Positions 37,026-45,203 of a DNA stretch of 64,000 nucleotides are shown piece by piece. The position numbers and the translations under genes are program-made. The stretch comes from an uncultured Dokdonia sp. GTDB lineage: Bacteria > Bacteroidota > Bacteroidia > Flavobacteriales > Flavobacteriaceae. The stretch is from positions 930,001 through 994,000 of the forward strand of contig CANNDF010000001.1 in assembly GCA_947503305.1 (NCBI GenBank), given 5' to 3'. A model generated the notes under the pieces. That model was not told where the DNA came from. It did not search any database and saw only the letters and a list, made by a program, of their open reading frames with translations. Each line of letters opens with the position of its first letter. The first letter of the stretch is position 1.

Positions 37026-38444
37026 TTAGTTTATTTTTATTAATACAGCATCAGAGGCTCCATGAGTACTTGTTAATTCACCAGAGGTACTTTGCGTATC
37101 GCCAGCAACTATAATTGATCCTTGTGGATTACTGGCAATTCCGTATCCAAAATCAATATCATTACCTCCAAAAACTAACTGGTTTTGTAAAACACCTGTA
37201 TCAGATATAATAGCCACCCAGATATCATTTTGGCCATTATTTTCTGTTACATCTATATCTGTGCTTCGCGATGTGCCCGTAAGGGCAAATCCGTTTGGAG
37301 AGGTGGTAATAGCTCTTGCAGAGTCAAATCCAGTTCCTCCTAGGGTTTTCTCCCATAATAAAGTGCCTTGATCATTAATTTTTACTAACCATACATCGGC
37401 ATTTCCCTTAAAGTTTGTTACATCGCCATCATTACTACGTGTATCTCCAGCAATCAAATAATTTCCATCAGGGGTTTTTGTAACGGCATAGGCAATATCA
37501 ATTTCAGACCCTCCATAAGATTGTTCCCATAAAAAACTTCCTTGCGCATCGAGTCGTACAGCCCAAAAATCATAACTTCCTTTGGGGTCAGATATATCAA
37601 AGTCGTTACTTTCACTGGCTCCTACCATAAGAATTCCTCCATCGTCCGTTTGTACCGTTGCATAAGCTCTGTCATTATTGGTTCCTCCAAAATAGCGTCG
37701 CCATTCTCTGGTTCCATTGGCATCAAGTTTATGCCCCCAAAACTCTCCGACACCATGCCGTGCTCCTCGAGTAGGCTCTCCATCATCGCCTTCTCCATCA
37801 GAAGCGGTTACATCTAGAAAACCAGCAGTAAAATAACCGCCGTCACTTGTTTGAACGAGAGAAAATGCTTGATCAGATCCAGAGAATCCATAGTTATTTT
37901 CCCATTCTATTGTTCCATTGGCATCTAATTTAACCAACCAATGATCATGGAACCCTTCATTGGCACTTACATCTCCATCACTACTTCTACTGTACCCAAG
38001 AATGGCATATCCTCCATCAAAGGTTTGGATTACTTTTTCTCCGCGGTCATCTTCACTACCGCCATAGGTTTTTGACCATTGAATATTTCCAGCATTATCT
38101 ATTTTTGTAAGCCAGTACATATTTACTTGAGTAGTATTATCTGTAATGTCTCCATCGATACTTTGAGTATATCCCAGCGCAGCAAAGCCTCCATCTGATG
38201 TAGCAATTACATCATGATAAGTGTCATTTTGGCTTCCTCCCTGAACAGCTATAAAATCTAAGATAAGATCGGTATTAACAGGATCTTCAGAATCTGTATC
38301 TGGAGTGGGCGCCTCTGCTTCAGAATCAGTATTTTCAGGGGTAAGAGTATCACTATCATCATCACTACAACTTATGGCAATGATAATGAATAGGAATAGG
38401 AAAGGTATGCGCTTTCGCGAAAGCATACTTTGTAAATACTTCAT
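37026..38444 (-). CDS. Beta-propeller lipoprotein
   Basis: 472 aa. Lipobox AISC near residue 26 followed by SDDDSD, an acidic Thr/Glu/Pro-rich linker (to about 60), then six to seven repeats of about 55 residues with the pattern TSDGGF-A-GYT-S-DGD...D-W-KID--G--WSKTYGGS--D---. This is a propeller of the SBBP/WD-like type. The repeated DGG and GGS--D loops could bind Ca2+ (inference). It is surface- or periplasm-exposed. It lies third in the operon, six bases upstream of the MbnP-like gene. The start MKYLQSMLSRKR contains the iterated palindrome; a second Met at codon 7 is an alternative. Confidence 0.8.
   Translation of the reverse strand: MKYLQSMLSRKRIPFLFLFIIIAISCSDDDSDTLTPENTDSEAEAPTPDTDSEDPVNTDLILDFIAVQGGSQNDTYHDVIATSDGGFAALGYTQSIDGDITDNTTQVNMYWLTKIDNAGNIQWSKTYGGSEDDRGEKVIQTFDGGYAILGYSRSSDGDVSANEGFHDHWLVKLDANGTIEWENNYGFSGSDQAFSLVQTSDGGYFTAGFLDVTASDGEGDDGEPTRGARHGVGEFWGHKLDANGTREWRRYFGGTNNDRAYATVQTDDGGILMVGASESNDFDISDPKGSYDFWAVRLDAQGSFLWEQSYGGSEIDIAYAVTKTPDGNYLIAGDTRSNDGDVTNFKGNADVWLVKINDQGTLLWEKTLGGTGFDSARAITTSPNGFALTGTSRSTDIDVTENNGQNDIWVAIISDTGVLQNQLVFGGNDIDFGYGIASNPQGSIIVAGDTQSTSGELTSTHGASDAVLIKIN
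38411..38424. repeat. Iterated palindrome, copy 6 (in CDS)
   Basis: Perfect copy in codons 7-11 of the propeller lipoprotein, read in the third possible phase (LSRK). Confidence 0.9.
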
Positions 38445-38473
38445 TTTTCTTCTTTTTCTTGCATTATATATAC

Positions 38474-39715
38474 TTAGGTTCCTGTTTTTCTAATTATGAA
38501 AAGGCCACCTTGTATATCACTTATAATAATATTATTACTAGAGAAGTACGGGTATAAACTCCATACTCCATTAAAAGAGGTGCTGTTATTGCTTGGGAAT
38601 GTATCAAAAGATCCTGTGTCAAATAGTTCTCCAGTAGCGATTCCTGAGAGGTTTGCTACCCGTATTCCAGCTGTATAGTTTGATAAAAATAGCTCATTAT
38701 CACGTATATATAGATTATGGTCTATTGCTAAAGTAGGTCCTGTAAACGTAGAAAAGAAAAAGGGATTGTCGAGGTCTGTAAAATCAAAGAGCAAGGTACG
38801 AGTATTAAATCCTAAATTGCTCTCATCGAGTTCGTCATTTGCAATAAAATACTGGTGATCTTCTGTGAGCCATCCTTGATGTGTGAAACCCACATTGGTA
38901 TACGAAATCGCAGAAATTTGTGATACGTTTGCCTTATCGGTTACATCTAGTATAACAACTTCATTTTCATTACTTCCTATATAAATTTCTCTTCCTGTAT
39001 AATCTGTATCTGGCCCATTATAGGTTACGACTTGTGCATCATGTGTGTAATCTGCATTTCCAAAACCACCTGCAAAGGTAGGATTGAGGGGGTTTTGAAT
39101 ATCTATGATATGAGGTCCGCCACTAAAAGTTGTTGTCCCTACAGCATAGGCAAAACTAGAGGTTTCATTAATTACAATATTATGTGCATTCCCAAACTCT
39201 GTATATAGGGCATCAGCGTCAAATACAGGGGATTCATCTGGTGGAACATTACGGAGTCTTGTAAGATCAAATACCTGCATTCCATGCCCCTCAGCTTCAC
39301 TTACAATAAAGGCATAATTCTGATATACTTTAATATCTCTCCATGCAGATGCTACAGTGGCTGTAGGTAAATTACCTATAATTCTAGGCTCTTCAGGGTT
39401 AGAAACATTAATAAAAAATGTTCCTTCTCTTACGCCAAGAAGCGCATATTCCTCACCTGTTGTAGGATCTGTCCATCCCCATATGTCATTTGCGCCTTGT
39501 GAGTTGTTGAGAGTTGCAAGATCTATTCTACTCATAAAATCATATCCATCGCATGGATAGATGTCTGCAAATCCATTTTCACATATAACCCTATTTGTGA
39601 TAAAAGGTGCCGTCTCTGGATCTGTTATTGGAATAGGATCTAGTGCATTATCATCGTCGCTACAACTGTAGAAACAACTTATGAATAGAAGGGTGATAAA
39701 TAGAGTTTGCCTCAT
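38474..39715 (-). CDS. Choice-of-anchor B family lipoprotein
   Basis: 413 aa. Lipobox FYSC (Cys18) followed by SDDD. The anchor-B region has NGFADIYPCDGYDFMSRIDL, WGWTDPTTGEEYALLGVREGTFFINVSNPEEPRIIGNLP, ASAWRDIKVYQNYAFIVSEAEGHGMQVFDLTRLR, AHNIVINETSSFAYAVGT and FTHQGWLTEDHQYFIANDE, LVIVD-like propeller repeats. The function is unknown; these are cell-surface proteins. It is a tandem paralogue of the upstream gene (39712-41130), overlapping it by four bases, but it is lipid-anchored and lacks the T9SS tail. Confidence 0.88.
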   Translation of the reverse strand: MRQTLFITLLFISCFYSCSDDDNALDPIPITDPETAPFITNRVICENGFADIYPCDGYDFMSRIDLATLNNSQGANDIWGWTDPTTGEEYALLGVREGTFFINVSNPEEPRIIGNLPTATVASAWRDIKVYQNYAFIVSEAEGHGMQVFDLTRLRNVPPDESPVFDADALYTEFGNAHNIVINETSSFAYAVGTTTFSGGPHIIDIQNPLNPTFAGGFGNADYTHDAQVVTYNGPDTDYTGREIYIGSNENEVVILDVTDKANVSQISAISYTNVGFTHQGWLTEDHQYFIANDELDESNLGFNTRTLLFDFTDLDNPFFFSTFTGPTLAIDHNLYIRDNELFLSNYTAGIRVANLSGIATGELFDTGSFDTFPSNNSTSFNGVWSLYPYFSSNNIIISDIQGGLFIIRKTGT

Positions 39716-41130
39716 TGTATAATCAATTTTTGTGTAGTAGTATCTGTTTGTACAAAATAAATACCAGTTTGTAAGTAAGACAAATTGTATTGTGTCTGTA
39801 ATCCAGGAACTTTTCGTTTAAAAATGGGTTGACCTAATGCATTAAAAATAGTAACAGTCCCTAAAGGTTTTTTACTTTCTATAAATACAGTTCCGGAAGA
39901 GGGGTTTGGATAGATGCTAGTTTCAGTAGTCGCTTGAAAAGTGTCAACGGCTAGAGTTTCATTTTGTTTTACCAATGTAAAGCCATTATTTCCACTAAGA
40001 ACAATATTTCCACTTTCAAAAAATGGATATACATTCCACAATCCGGAAGTACCTACATTATTAGAACTTGGGACTGTATCAAAGTAACCGATTTCGGTCA
40101 TATTTTCACTTCCGATATTTGTAATATCTATGACACGCATTCCTGCTCTATAACTGGCTAGGTAATAAATATTGCCTAGTACATAGCCATTATGATCTGT
40201 TGCGTTGTTTGTTCCTTCATAATCAAAATAAAATTCTGGAGCATCTAGATCTAAAAAATCGAGTACGATAGTACGTGTAGGAAATCCAAAGTCTAACTCA
40301 TCTAGTTCATCACCTAGTAGAAAATACCGTTGATCTTCTGTAAACCATCCTTGATGGGTATATCCTATAGCAGGATAGGTAAGTGTTGAGATTTCTACAG
40401 GGTTGTCCTTATCTGTGATATCTACAATGGCAATTTCATCTTCATTACTTCCTATAAGGATTTCTCTTCCTATGTAATCTGTATCAGGTCCATTATAGGT
40501 GACAACCTGAGCATCATGACTATAACTATTATCTGCATATCCTCCAGCAGCAACAGGGTTTAAAGGGTCTTCTATATTTATAAAATGAGGCCCTCCTTCA
40601 AATGTTTGAGTACCTACACCATATGCAAATCCAGAACTAGGGTTAATCACAATATTGTGAGCATTTCCAAACCCATCATAATGTGCATCTTCTGTAAAAG
40701 TAACAGGGGGGGCTGGCACATTTCTTAATCGAGTAAGATCAAAAACCTGCATCCCATGGTCTTCTGCTTCGCTTACTATAAACGCATAGTTTTGATATAC
40801 TTTTATATCACGCCAGCCACTATCTACAGTATGAGTAGGAAGTTTTCCTAAGTAAATAACATTTACGGGATCTGAAATGTCTATAAATGCAGTGCCATTT
40901 CGTAATCCTATTATAGCATATTCTTTCCCATCCTCTGGATCTGTCCATCCCCAACTATCATTTGAAAAATCGGTATCCATTTGTTCGTTGGTCAAACGGT
41001 CTTGAAGGTCAAACCCTGAACATGGAAATCCACCCGCCATATTATCAACACATGGTGTTTGAGCAATAAACGTACATGGGAGTATAACAGACAATAAAAC
41101 AATGAAAGTTTTAAAGGAGTAGGATTTCAT
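39712..41130 (-). CDS. Choice-of-anchor B family protein with T9SS type A sorting domain
   Basis: 472 aa. Signal peptide ending CTFIAQ, anchor-B propeller (about 20-385; MAGGFPCSGFDLQDRL, WGWTDPEDGKEYAIIGLRNGTAFIDISDPVN, SGWRDIKVYQNYAFIVSEAEDHGMQVFDLTRLRNVP, YTHQGWFTEDQRYFLLGDELDE) and a C-terminal type A sorting domain (about 395-472; ETSIYPNPSSGTVFIESKK, GIYFVQTDTTTQKLIIQ). It is the first gene of the five-gene envelope operon, and its paralogue follows with a four-base overlap. T9SS export versus lipid anchoring of the two copies suggests different final locations on the cell surface. Confidence 0.9.
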   Translation of the reverse strand: MKSYSFKTFIVLLSVILPCTFIAQTPCVDNMAGGFPCSGFDLQDRLTNEQMDTDFSNDSWGWTDPEDGKEYAIIGLRNGTAFIDISDPVNVIYLGKLPTHTVDSGWRDIKVYQNYAFIVSEAEDHGMQVFDLTRLRNVPAPPVTFTEDAHYDGFGNAHNIVINPSSGFAYGVGTQTFEGGPHFINIEDPLNPVAAGGYADNSYSHDAQVVTYNGPDTDYIGREILIGSNEDEIAIVDITDKDNPVEISTLTYPAIGYTHQGWFTEDQRYFLLGDELDELDFGFPTRTIVLDFLDLDAPEFYFDYEGTNNATDHNGYVLGNIYYLASYRAGMRVIDITNIGSENMTEIGYFDTVPSSNNVGTSGLWNVYPFFESGNIVLSGNNGFTLVKQNETLAVDTFQATTETSIYPNPSSGTVFIESKKPLGTVTIFNALGQPIFKRKVPGLQTQYNLSYLQTGIYFVQTDTTTQKLIIQ

Positions 41131-41270
41131 AAGAGGTGTTTTGAAAAGTGTAATTGCGTAAAGTTACAAAACACTGTCAGTTATTAGTAATTTCTGATAA
41201 AGTATTCCATGTCAATTTCTCCAAAGTGGGAATAGTACCATAATATAATAGGCTTAAAACTACTATTTAG

Positions 41271-41278
41271 TACCTTTG
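41271..41278 (+). promoter_or_regulatory. -7 box abutting the thiL start codon
   Basis: TACCTTTG ends five bases before the ATG at 41284, which predicts an almost leaderless mRNA. No -33 TTTG box at canonical spacing. Confidence 0.5.
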
Positions 41279-41283
41279 CGGCT

Positions 41284-42336
41284 ATGTTAGAAAATAAAGA
41301 TCAACAGCGTACTTCATTAGGAGATTTAGGAGAATTTGGGTTAATAGATCATCTCACAAAACACTTCGATATCACCCATCAAAGTACGATAAAAGGAATA
41401 GGTGATGATGCTGCGGTACTAGCTTTTCCAGATGAACAGATTGTAGTTACTACAGATCTTTTGGTTGAAGGGGTCCATTTTGATTTGAGCTATATGCCTT
41501 TAAAGCATTTAGGCTATAAAGCTGTTATGGTAAACCTTTCTGATGTATATGCAATGAATGCTTCGGCAAGTCAGATCACCGTTTCTATAGCAGTATCTAA
41601 TCGGTTTCCTCTAGAAGCTCTTGAAGATTTGTATCTAGGGATACAAACCGCATGTAAAAATTATAAAATAGATTTAATAGGAGGGGATACAACATCTTCT
41701 AATGTTGGTCTGGTGATCAGTATTACTGCAATTGGACATGTATCTGCACAAAATGTCACTTCAAGATCTAATGCAAAGCCTAATGATCTTCTGGTGGTGA
41801 CAGGAGATTTAGGAGGGGCGTATATGGGATTACAAATTTTAGAAAGAGAGAAAGAAGTATTTAAGGTCAACCCTAATAGTCAACCGGATCTTGAACAGTA
41901 TAGTTATATTGTAGAAAGACAACTAAAACCCGAAGCTCGAAAAGACATTGTTGCATTATTTGCATCCCTAGAGATCTTTCCTACAGCAATGATCGATATA
42001 AGCGATGGTCTTTCTTCTGAGATCCTCCATATATGTAAAAACTCTATGGTAGGGTGCAATCTTTATGAAGAAAAAATACCTTTAGATCCGCAAGTAATAA
42101 GTACTTGTGAAGAGTTTGATATAGATAGTACAACAATAGCATTAAGTGGTGGTGAAGATTATGAATTATTATTCACAATCTCACAGGATGATTACTCAAA
42201 AATTAAAGCAAATCCTAACTTTACTGTAATTGGTCATATGACGCAACAAAGTGAAGGGGCACACCTTATTACTAGAGCAAATACAAAAATTCCTATCGTA
42301 GCTCGCGGATGGAATGCGTTACAATCTGAAGATTAA
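41284..42336 (+). CDS. thiL: Thiamine-monophosphate kinase ThiL
   Basis: 350 aa. AIR-synthase/ThiL fold: GEFGLIDHLTKHF, GIGDDAAVL (metal-binding Asp pair), VVTTDLLVEGVHFDL, GYKAVMVNLSDVYAMNA, DLIGGDTTSS, VVTGDLGGAYMGLQIL, AMIDISDGLSSEILHI and ALSGGEDYELLFT. It phosphorylates thiamine monophosphate to the diphosphate cofactor. The gene is monocistronic, without other thiamine genes nearby. Its stop codon overlaps the stop of the convergent small gene. Confidence 0.95.
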   Translation: MLENKDQQRTSLGDLGEFGLIDHLTKHFDITHQSTIKGIGDDAAVLAFPDEQIVVTTDLLVEGVHFDLSYMPLKHLGYKAVMVNLSDVYAMNASASQITVSIAVSNRFPLEALEDLYLGIQTACKNYKIDLIGGDTTSSNVGLVISITAIGHVSAQNVTSRSNAKPNDLLVVTGDLGGAYMGLQILEREKEVFKVNPNSQPDLEQYSYIVERQLKPEARKDIVALFASLEIFPTAMIDISDGLSSEILHICKNSMVGCNLYEEKIPLDPQVISTCEEFDIDSTTIALSGGEDYELLFTISQDDYSKIKANPNFTVIGHMTQQSEGAHLITRANTKIPIVARGWNALQSED

Positions 42337-42575
42337 CGCGCAGCTAGCTTTCTAGTATAGAAATTTTCATAAACTTCATTGATACGACGTAACTTTGGAG
42401 TAAGTGGTGTATAATGACCATATCCATCTAACGTAAATTGTTTTTTGCAATGTGCACATTCAAACTCTTTGATGTTAGATTCGTATCTTTTTGTAATACG
42501 ATATTTATGACCAAATAATTTACATTGTAGGTTTGCAAAGGGACTGTAAGTAGGTTGAGTTTCTATTGAGTTCAT
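42333..42575 (-). CDS. Small zinc-ribbon-like protein, DUF1660-like
   Basis: 80 aa. CKLFGHKY and CAHCKKQF provide a possible Cys-Cys-Cys/His metal site, and the LFGHKY signature resembles DUF1660-type small proteins. The basic C-terminus (LRRINEVYENFYTRKLAAR) could bind nucleic acid. It overlaps the thiL stop by three to four bases, tail to tail. Function unknown. Confidence 0.7.
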   Translation of the reverse strand: MNSIETQPTYSPFANLQCKLFGHKYRITKRYESNIKEFECAHCKKQFTLDGYGHYTPLTPKLRRINEVYENFYTRKLAAR

Positions 42576-42617
42576 AGTTGTTTGGGGTTTTATGAGTACT
42601 AATTAAAGTAAAAATCC

Positions 42618-42659
42618 ATGAAGTACACAAAAATATCGATGAAATACACAAAAATTTAA
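42618..42659. repeat. 21-bp tandem duplication upstream of the small zinc-ribbon gene
   Basis: Two units of about 21 bp (ATGAAGTACACAAAAAT and ATGAAATACACAAAAAT cores). On the minus strand the inner unit supplies TATTTTTG (42635-42628), a good -7 box about 53 bases before the gene start. On the plus strand the repeat happens to read as a 13-codon mini-ORF. Confidence 0.6.
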
Positions 42660-42869
42660 CAAATTACTCTTAATTTCCTTAAATAAGTGGTATTTTCTTT
42701 CTTTAAAAAATAAAGAGATACGATCTATTATGAATACAACTTCTTATCTTTCAGTAATTTTGCCTTCTTAAACAAAAATGTAACGTGTTTTACATTTATT
42801 TTACAGAATAATACAAAAGAAGCTTCTATATAATAGTAATTAGTAGTAGTCTTAGAATATCTGGAGGTT

Positions 42870-43643
42870 TTAATGTAAAAATTTTAGCAAGGTGCTAAGT
42901 GTAGCCTCTCTATTAGAAATATGACTCATATGTCCACCGCTTAAAATCTTAAATTCATGGGTGTATTTTTCAAAGCGCTTTTTATGGTCTATGGCATCTA
43001 TGATCCAATCTGTTTCTCCTAAAATCATTCCTTTTTTAATGGAACTGTTTTTCCAAAGCTTTCCCATATCATCTCTTAAGCGCATTCCTTCATTTGCAGC
43101 TATATATCCTTGTATAGGTGTTTTTAATGCTTGAATTAATGCTTTGTCGATCTCAAGTTGGTGTTCATTCTGAGTTTTTGGGTCAAAAAGATTAATAAAC
43201 GACATACGGATGAGTTGCTTATAATGAGCCTTTGCCATTTGGTTTGCTCGAAGGCGTAATTTTTTACGGTCTTCTTGATCTTGATCAGGAGTAGCATTTA
43301 ATAAGCACAATCCTTTTAAGGCTTCTGGATACGCTTTCGCGAAAGCGCAACCTACATATCCTCCCATTGAATGACCAATAATTGTAACCGAGTTTATACC
43401 TAAAAAATCGATAATGCCTTTTACAACATCTGCCATATCATACATGGTATGAATGTATCCTATACATTCAGAACGCCCATGACCTAACATATCTATACAT
43501 AGAACCCTATGCTCTTTCATCAATTCTGGAAGAAAAGAATTCCACATTGTACTATTTTCTAAAAACCCATGTATTAAGATAAGGGGTTCTCCAATACCTT
43601 GATCTGTGTAAAAAATGTGTGAGCCTTTATGTGTAAATTGCAT
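42870..43643 (-). CDS. Alpha/beta hydrolase
   Basis: 257 aa. LILIHGFLEN (oxyanion-hole HG), nucleophile elbow GHSMGG with Ser92, acid in GETDWIID (about 215) and the catalytic His in GGHMSHIS (about 238). Substrate unknown. It has no signal peptide and is probably cytoplasmic. It diverges from brnQ by 35 bases. The iterated palindrome sits in frame at 43333-43346 (AFAKAYPEA), eight residues after the nucleophile elbow. Confidence 0.9.
   Translation of the reverse strand: MQFTHKGSHIFYTDQGIGEPLILIHGFLENSTMWNSFLPELMKEHRVLCIDMLGHGRSECIGYIHTMYDMADVVKGIIDFLGINSVTIIGHSMGGYVGCAFAKAYPEALKGLCLLNATPDQDQEDRKKLRLRANQMAKAHYKQLIRMSFINLFDPKTQNEHQLEIDKALIQALKTPIQGYIAANEGMRLRDDMGKLWKNSSIKKGMILGETDWIIDAIDHKKRFEKYTHEFKILSGGHMSHISNREATLSTLLKFLH
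43333..43346. repeat. Iterated palindrome, copy 7 (in CDS)
   Basis: Perfect copy in the alpha/beta hydrolase gene, AFAKA phase. Confidence 0.9.
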
Positions 43644-43678
43644 TTTCTAGTATATTCGGGGCAAATATCTAGCAACCT

Positions 43679-44941
43679 ATGCGATTCACCAAACAAACTT
43701 TTGTAACTGCTTTTGCCCTATTTTCACTTTTTTTTGGAGCAGGAAATCTTATTTTTCCAGCTTTTTTAGGATACAATGCAGGGGATGGTTGGTTTTTAGT
43801 CGCTGTTGGATTTTTGTTATCTGCCGTTGTCATTCCTATTCTTGCAATTATTGGACATGCAAAGTTGCAAGGAACAATGATGGATTTTGCAAAAAAAGTA
43901 TCTCCTGTCTTTGCACTTATTTATTGCTTAATAGTATACGCAATTTCAATTGCATTGCCGAGTCCTCGCACAGCATCAGTAACATATGAAATGGCTATTC
44001 AGCCATATTTTGAACTATCTTCATGGGGATTAAGCACGATCTATTTTATACTGGTATTGGTATTTGTTTTGAACCGTTCTAAGATCTTAGATATTATAGG
44101 AAAATTTTTGACTCCTGGTATTCTGATTATTTTAGGAGCCATTATATGTATAGGATTGTTTGGAGAATATGAACCTATGCGGGTTTCTACATATACAAGT
44201 AATCTCACTAGTGGTATTCTGGAAGGGTATCAAACCTTTGATGCAATAGGAGGCGTTCTTGTAGGGGGTGTTCTAGTAATATCTTTAGGGTTAAAGGGAG
44301 TTTCTGGAAAGGAACGTCAAGGAATTATTGCAAAAGCAGGACTACTTGCTGGTTTAGGATTTGTTTTGATGTACGTAGGGCTTATAGCATTAGGCGCTTT
44401 AAACAGTGGAACCCTTGTTGTGGAGAATCGTACAGATTTATTAAATCAACTTAGTTTTAACACACTAGGAGCGATGGGAAGGTCAGCACTTGGAGTCCTA
44501 GTATCACTTGCCTGTTTTACAACTGCTGTAGGGATTGTCACAGGAACTGCAGATTTTTTTAAAGGCTTGTTTAATGAGTCAAAACTTGCCTATAGTAGTA
44601 CTGCAGTTATAAGTTGTGTATTAGGTATAGTTATGGGGCAGTTTGATGTACATTATATTGTTGAGGTGGCTATCCCTGCGCTCATGTTTATATATCCTAT
44701 TACTATTGTATTAATACTTCTCAATGTATTACCAGAGCAGTATGCATCTGAAAGGGTTTTTAAAGCAGTTGTGATAACAACGATCTTATTTAGTCTCCCA
44801 GATTTTCTATCAACAATAGGCCTTGCTACATCTGTACAGTCTATAAAGGATATACTTCCCTTAGGTCATATCACATTAGGATGGTTATTACCATCTATTA
44901 TTGCTTTTGTTGTCTCAAATCTGATACCAAAAACTAAATAA
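43679..44941 (+). CDS. brnQ: Branched-chain amino acid transport system II carrier BrnQ
   Basis: 420 aa with about twelve transmembrane segments. Family landmarks: FALFSLFFGAGNLIFPAFLGYNAGDGW at the N-terminus, IALPSPRTASVTYEM, YQTFDAIGGVLVGGVL and SLACFTTAVGIVTGTADFF. It is a cation-coupled importer of Leu/Ile/Val in the inner membrane. Monocistronic; no obvious terminator follows. Confidence 0.94.
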   Translation: MRFTKQTFVTAFALFSLFFGAGNLIFPAFLGYNAGDGWFLVAVGFLLSAVVIPILAIIGHAKLQGTMMDFAKKVSPVFALIYCLIVYAISIALPSPRTASVTYEMAIQPYFELSSWGLSTIYFILVLVFVLNRSKILDIIGKFLTPGILIILGAIICIGLFGEYEPMRVSTYTSNLTSGILEGYQTFDAIGGVLVGGVLVISLGLKGVSGKERQGIIAKAGLLAGLGFVLMYVGLIALGALNSGTLVVENRTDLLNQLSFNTLGAMGRSALGVLVSLACFTTAVGIVTGTADFFKGLFNESKLAYSSTAVISCVLGIVMGQFDVHYIVEVAIPALMFIYPITIVLILLNVLPEQYASERVFKAVVITTILFSLPDFLSTIGLATSVQSIKDILPLGHITLGWLLPSIIAFVVSNLIPKTK

Positions 44942-45171
44942 TATTCTTACCAAAACATCCTTTTGAAAATGCTTTTATTTAATAACTATCTCCCAAAAGC
45001 TATATGTGTTTTAATAGTATAGGTACTTAAAAACTGCATTAAAATAAGGGCTTTTATGATTAAATTGTAAGAAAAAACGTACATATATAATTTTCCTGTG
45101 CAAAAAACATCATTTAATTTTACTACATACTAACTAACCGAATCTTCCCCCTACATTAGATTTTTGAAACT

Positions 45172-45188
45172 TAATGCTTTGAGCATTA
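45172..45188. promoter_or_regulatory. Inverted repeat upstream of the diheme peroxidase gene
   Basis: TAATGCT-TTG-AGCATTA, a perfect 7-bp inverted repeat ending 15 bases before the ATG at 45204. It could be an operator or an mRNA hairpin affecting initiation. It does not match the FNR consensus TTGAT-N4-ATCAA. Confidence 0.4.
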
Positions 45189-45203
45189 GAAAATATAGGA
45201 ATT

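Noticed and set aside
45172-45188. Inverted repeat considered as an FNR/CRP operator
   Set aside because: Does not match TTGAT-N4-ATCAA or TGTGA-N6-TCACA; kept only as an unassigned inverted repeat.
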